Shown: piece by piece, positions 61,012-64,000 of the stretch
Position numbering within the stretch: position 1 is the stretch's first letter
Layout: every line of letters starts with the position of its first letter
DNA from: Pseudoduganella albidiflava
GTDB taxonomy: Bacteria; Pseudomonadota; Gammaproteobacteria; Burkholderiales; Burkholderiaceae_D
Direction: 5' to 3'
Length of the DNA: 64,000 bases
NCBI RefSeq assembly: GCF_004322755.1
Contig: NZ_CP036401.1
Span: 4,092,001-4,156,000, forward strand
The notes under the pieces: model-generated
Seen by the model: the letters and a program-made list of their open reading frames with translations, nothing else
Database searches by the model: none
Told to the model about the DNA's origin: nothing
Position numbers and translations under genes: made by a program

Positions 61012-62106
61012 ATGAACAGCTCCATCATCACGACGGCCCAGGCAGCGAAGATCCTCGGCGTCTCGGCGCGCACCGCGCAGCTCTGGATCGAAAGCGGCGT
61101 GATCCCGTCGTGGAAGACACCCGGCGGCCACCGGCGCATGTACGAGTCCGATGTGCTGGCAACGCTGGCACAGGGCGGCGACGTCAAGGCGCCGGACTGG
61201 GAAGTGCTCGTGCTGGCCCCTGAGCGCCACCACGCGAACTGGTATGGCGCGTTCACGTCCCTGGGGGCGGAACGCATTTCCTGTCTCGACAATCCGGTCG
61301 CCGCCGCGGTGATGCTCGGCGCCACCGTGCCGGACATGCTGGTGGTGCAGGTGGAGACGGCGGATGACCTGCTGCCGGACTTCCTGGCGGCGCTGCAGGA
61401 CGTGCCCTTGCTGAACCGCCTGCGGCTGGTGATCGCGACCGGCCTGCCGCCCGCACGGATCGACGCCATGCTGGGCCCCGACCTGCGCTACACGCTGATT
61501 CCCCTGCACGCCAGGCCGGAAGGCCTGACCGAGGAACTGGCGAAGCATTCGCCGCTGAAGCCCGGCATCCCGGTGCCCCTGCCCCCGGCGCTGCTGGATG
61601 CGCCGTTCCCCGTGGGCGCCAACGAAGCGGCGCGCCTGGCAGCGGTGCACCGCTCGGGGCTCCTGTACAGCGCGCGCGAAGCCACGATGGACAATATCGC
61701 CGAACTGGCTGCCCTGAGCCTGGCGATGCCGGTCGCCCTGATCAGCATCATCAGCGAGGACAAGCAATGGTTCAAGGCCCGGGTTGGGCTCGAGCTGCGG
61801 GAAACGCCGCGCGACTGGGCTTTCTGCAACCACACGCTGCTGCAGTCCGGCGTTCAGGAAATCTGCGAACTGGACACCGATCCCCGTTTCGCGGACAACC
61901 CCGCCGTCGCGGGTGCGCCGCATTTCCGCTACTACGCCGGTGCGCCGATCATGGACGACCGGGGCTTTGCCCTCGGCTCGCTGTGCGTCATCGATACCAA
62001 ACCGCGCAAGCTCGGCGCCGAGGGTACGCAGATCCTGGGCCGCCTGGCGCGCCAGGCATCGTTCGAAGTGAGCCGCGCCATCCGTTCGGCGGCCGGGCGC
62101 AAATAA
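61012..62106 (+). CDS. HTH-GAF signalling protein
   Basis: The 364-aa protein starts with an excisionase/MerR-like helix-turn-helix (residues 5-50: TTAQAAKILGVSARTAQLWIESG, TPGGHRRMYESDV). A middle region (about 60-175) is receiver-like in strand order (WEVLVLAPERHH, DMLVVQVETADDLL, LRLVIATGLPPA) but lacks the phosphorylation residues. A GAF domain follows (about 215-355: MPVALISIISEDKQWFKARVG to ALGSLCVID). The GAF is close to that of the EAL protein at 30681 (both have ETPRD, GAP-FRYYAG/RFYAG and LCVID). It probably couples a small-molecule signal to DNA binding. Confidence 0.82.
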   Translation: MNSSIITTAQAAKILGVSARTAQLWIESGVIPSWKTPGGHRRMYESDVLATLAQGGDVKAPDWEVLVLAPERHHANWYGAFTSLGAERISCLDNPVAAAVMLGATVPDMLVVQVETADDLLPDFLAALQDVPLLNRLRLVIATGLPPARIDAMLGPDLRYTLIPLHARPEGLTEELAKHSPLKPGIPVPLPPALLDAPFPVGANEAARLAAVHRSGLLYSAREATMDNIAELAALSLAMPVALISIISEDKQWFKARVGLELRETPRDWAFCNHTLLQSGVQEICELDTDPRFADNPAVAGAPHFRYYAGAPIMDDRGFALGSLCVIDTKPRKLGAEGTQILGRLARQASFEVSRAIRSAAGRK

Positions 62107-62114
62107 GGCATCCC

Positions 62115-62159
62115 GCGAAGACAGCACGCGAAGACAGCACGCGAAGACATCGCGCGAAC
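62115..62159 (+). repeat. 13-bp minisatellite between convergent genes
   Basis: GCGAAGACAGCAC at 62115 and 62128, a variant GCGAAGACATCGC at 62141, and a partial unit at 62154 are in tandem between the HTH-GAF and AraC-type genes. It is noncoding and may vary among strains. Confidence 0.7.
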
Positions 62160-62167
62160 GCCCTTGA

Positions 62168-63184
62168 TCAGCCAGGGCGCGCGGCCCCCCTGGCGCAGGC
62201 CGACGGCGTTTTCCCGAACAGCTTCTTGTAGTCGCTGGAAAACTGGCTGAAGTTATCGATGCCCCAGTCGGCGGCGAGCCGGCCGATGCCGCGGGCATGC
62301 GGCGGCTCGTCGCGCAGCATGCGGCGGATGGCGTTGAGCCGCAGCCGGCGCAGGTACACCACCGGGCTGACGCCCAATACATCCTCGAAGCAGTATTGCA
62401 GCGTGCGGCGGCTGACGCAGGCGTGTTCGCACAGCTCGGGAATACTGACCGCCCGGTCGCGGTGCAAATACAGGTAGTCGCGGCATTTCGCCACGATGCC
62501 GCGGCGCCGCTGCTGGCTTTTCAGCGCCGCCGCTTCGATGCTGGTCGCACCGAGCATGCGCAGCAGCGTGTCCACCACGCGATGCCGGGTGGCCTCGGCC
62601 GATGCTTCGTCGCAGCCGTCGCCCTCGCGGGCACCGTCCAGCAAGGCGGACAGCATGCGCAGGCAGGCGCCGCGGGCGGCCGGGTCGACGCGCAGGATTT
62701 CTGCGCCGTCGAGCCCCGCCAGTCCTTCCTCGCAGCCCAGCTGCCGCGCCCTCTCCTCGCACAGGCCGCGGCTGACCACGATGCCGTAGATATCGTGGTC
62801 GCGCGGGGTGACCAGTTCGAAGGCCTTGCCGCCCGGCCGGGCCATCACCGTGGCGGCGCCGGCCTTGCGGCCGTTGATGCGGCTGGCCTCCAGCTCCAGC
62901 GGCAGGCCGAACCACAGCGCATCCTCGCGTACGCGGCACGCCTGGTGGACCGACTGGTTGATGCGTTCCCGGAACACCTGCACGCCGGGCAGCTGCCATT
63001 CATCCAGCGCGCCGACGAAGGCGCCGCACGTGATCTGGTCGTAGACCTGCTCCCAGCCGGTGAGATGGCGTGCCAGGTCGTCGGCGTCATCGGCCGTGAC
63101 GCGCCGCAGTATGCCGGGTTCCACCGGCAGGCCGGGTTCCGCCGCGAGGCAGGAAGGTGCGGATGTGGTTTCAATCTGGTGCAT
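62168..63184 (-). CDS. eutR: AraC-family regulator, EutR-like
   Basis: The 338-aa protein has a C-terminal AraC DNA-binding domain (about 240-330: VSIPELCEHACVSRRTLQYCFEDVLGVSPVVYLRRLRLNAIRR, then GIDNFSQFSSDYKKLFGKTPS). Its N-terminal domain resembles EutR of Salmonella (GWEQVYDQITCGAFVG, QVFRERINQSVHQACRV, LWFGLPL, RPGGKAFELVTP). EutR activates ethanolamine genes with ethanolamine and B12 as signals. ATG 63184 is preferred over a longer frame with a Pro-rich leader. It is divergent from an ethanolamine permease gene, which fits this role. Confidence 0.85.
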   Translation of the reverse strand: MHQIETTSAPSCLAAEPGLPVEPGILRRVTADDADDLARHLTGWEQVYDQITCGAFVGALDEWQLPGVQVFRERINQSVHQACRVREDALWFGLPLELEASRINGRKAGAATVMARPGGKAFELVTPRDHDIYGIVVSRGLCEERARQLGCEEGLAGLDGAEILRVDPAARGACLRMLSALLDGAREGDGCDEASAEATRHRVVDTLLRMLGATSIEAAALKSQQRRRGIVAKCRDYLYLHRDRAVSIPELCEHACVSRRTLQYCFEDVLGVSPVVYLRRLRLNAIRRMLRDEPPHARGIGRLAADWGIDNFSQFSSDYKKLFGKTPSACARGAARPG

Positions 63185-63383
63185 GACTGGTTCACCTTGG
63201 GACGGGGTTGCCGGCGGCGGTGCGGGTGGCCGCCGCCGTGGTAAATGCGCCGCACTGACGGGAACTTTGCCGATTTCCACTAACGTTGTCGAGCGAAGCT
63301 TTCCTACACTCGGTTTAGCAATTTGCGTTCCACGACGCTTCCCGCGTGGGGCATGTCAATGCATGAGCCAACAGGAGAACAGC

Positions 63384-64000
63384 ATGAACATGGCAGGCAA
63401 ACCGGGCGCGCCGGCGCTCAGGCAAACGCTGGGCACTGTCCAGCTCTGGGGGATCGCCGTCGGGCTGGTGATTTCCGGCGAGTATTTCGGCTGGAGCTAT
63501 GGATGGGCTTCGGCGGGCACGCTGGGCTTCACGGTGACGGCGATCTTCGTCGCGCTGATGTACACCTGCTTCATCTTCAGCTTCACCGAACTGACCACCG
63601 CCATTCCGCAGGCCGGCGGCCCCTTCGCCTACAGCAAGCGGGCGTTCGGCGCCACCGGCGGCTATCTCGCCGGCGCGGCCACGCTGATCGAATTCGTCTT
63701 CGCGCCGCCGGCCATCGCGCTGGCGATCGGCTCCTACCTGAACGTGCAGTTTCCCGACCTGGATCCGAAATGGATCGCGGTGGGCGCCTACCTCGTGTTC
63801 ATGACGCTCAACATCGCCGGCGTGCAGCTGGCGGCCACTTTCGAACTGCTGATCACCGTGCTGGCCATCGGCGAGCTGCTGGTCTTCATGGGCGTCGTCT
63901 CGCCCGGCTTTTCGATGGCCAATTTCGTGCGCGGCGGCTGGGCCGGACAGGATGGCTTCAGCATGGCGGCGGTTCCCGGCATGCTGGCGGCGATCCCGTT
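63384..64000 (+). CDS. eat: Ethanolamine permease, truncated by the window end
   Basis: The visible 205 residues are the N-terminal part of an APC-family permease of the ethanolamine transporter type: LRQTLGTVQLWGIAVGLVISGEYFGWSYGW, FSFTELTTAIPQAGGPFAYSKRAFGATGGYLAG and EFVFAPPAIALAIGSYLNVQ. Start 63384 has AGGAG upstream. An in-frame ATG at 63363 is less likely. The gene is open at the window edge, so its absence of a stop is not a defect. Ethanolamine ammonia-lyase genes are expected downstream, outside the window. The 199-bp divergent gap to the EutR-like gene shows no clear site. Confidence 0.9.
   Translation, partial: MNMAGKPGAPALRQTLGTVQLWGIAVGLVISGEYFGWSYGWASAGTLGFTVTAIFVALMYTCFIFSFTELTTAIPQAGGPFAYSKRAFGATGGYLAGAATLIEFVFAPPAIALAIGSYLNVQFPDLDPKWIAVGAYLVFMTLNIAGVQLAATFELLITVLAIGELLVFMGVVSPGFSMANFVRGGWAGQDGFSMAAVPGMLAAIP

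Noticed and set aside
63384..64000. Ethanolamine permease considered as a pseudogene because no stop is seen
   Set aside because: The frame is open to the window edge; it is truncated only by the window.

Overview
The window is GC-rich (roughly two thirds G+C by eye), densely coded Gram-negative DNA. It carries TonB-dependent receptors, a trimeric porin, a PHA-granule phasin, a PEP-CTERM protein, DctABD-type C4-dicarboxylate genes and many secreted polysaccharidases. This mix points to a soil or plant-associated betaproteobacterium of the Oxalobacteraceae (Massilia/Duganella/Pseudoduganella type). The taxonomy is inferred; no rRNA gene is present. No tRNA, rRNA, CRISPR array, phage or insertion sequence was recognised.

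Layout. 0-11 kb: two minus-strand operons. One encodes a TonB receptor, an SMP-30 lactonase-like protein, a sugar MFS transporter with a large periplasmic insert, and a solute-binding protein with no permease beside it. The other encodes two tandem NagX/HGSNAT-like membrane acetyltransferases and a GH18 chitinase. Their promoter regions share the same arrangement: two direct-repeat boxes 83-85 bp apart and a common 18-bp element. This suggests one regulator for a chitin/amino-sugar system. 11-18 kb: stress and housekeeping genes (YciF-like ferritin-fold protein, NTF2-like protein, receiver-only regulator, beta-propeller lipoprotein, an AhpD-like/redoxin operon behind MarR-type palindromes, an alpha/beta hydrolase). 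18-26 kb: plant cell wall genes, namely a GH115 alpha-glucuronidase behind a sigma-70 promoter with xyl-box-like operators, a pectate lyase-pectin methylesterase fusion, and a PEP-CTERM protein behind three phased GntR-like operators. 26-33 kb: a diguanylate cyclase, a phasin, a LysR/alpha-beta hydrolase divergent pair around a perfect LysR box, and a GAF-GGDEF-EAL protein.

33-50 kb is the most coherent system: a uronate-polysaccharide utilisation locus. It holds a PL8 lyase, GH88 unsaturated glucuronyl hydrolase, GH35 beta-galactosidase, TonB receptor, a complete ABC importer (550-aa solute-binding protein with an EF-hand-like loop, two permeases, MalK/UgpC-type ATPase), a beta-propeller protein and a LacI regulator with a long basic tail. 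Palindromes of consensus GWTAACGTTAWC lie at nearly every promoter, including the regulator's own and that of a Tat-exported phospholipase C. The set is consistent with depolymerising a hyaluronan-, chondroitin- or xanthan-like polymer, importing unsaturated oligosaccharides and hydrolysing them inside the cell.

50-64 kb: a VOC protein, a perfect LexA-type box without an obvious gene, a sigma-54 promoter in front of dctA followed by porin, dctB, dctD and a cyclase-family gene, then a GMC oxidoreductase, an NTF2-like/LysR divergent pair, a HTH-GAF protein, and a EutR-like AraC regulator divergent from an ethanolamine permease cut by the window end.
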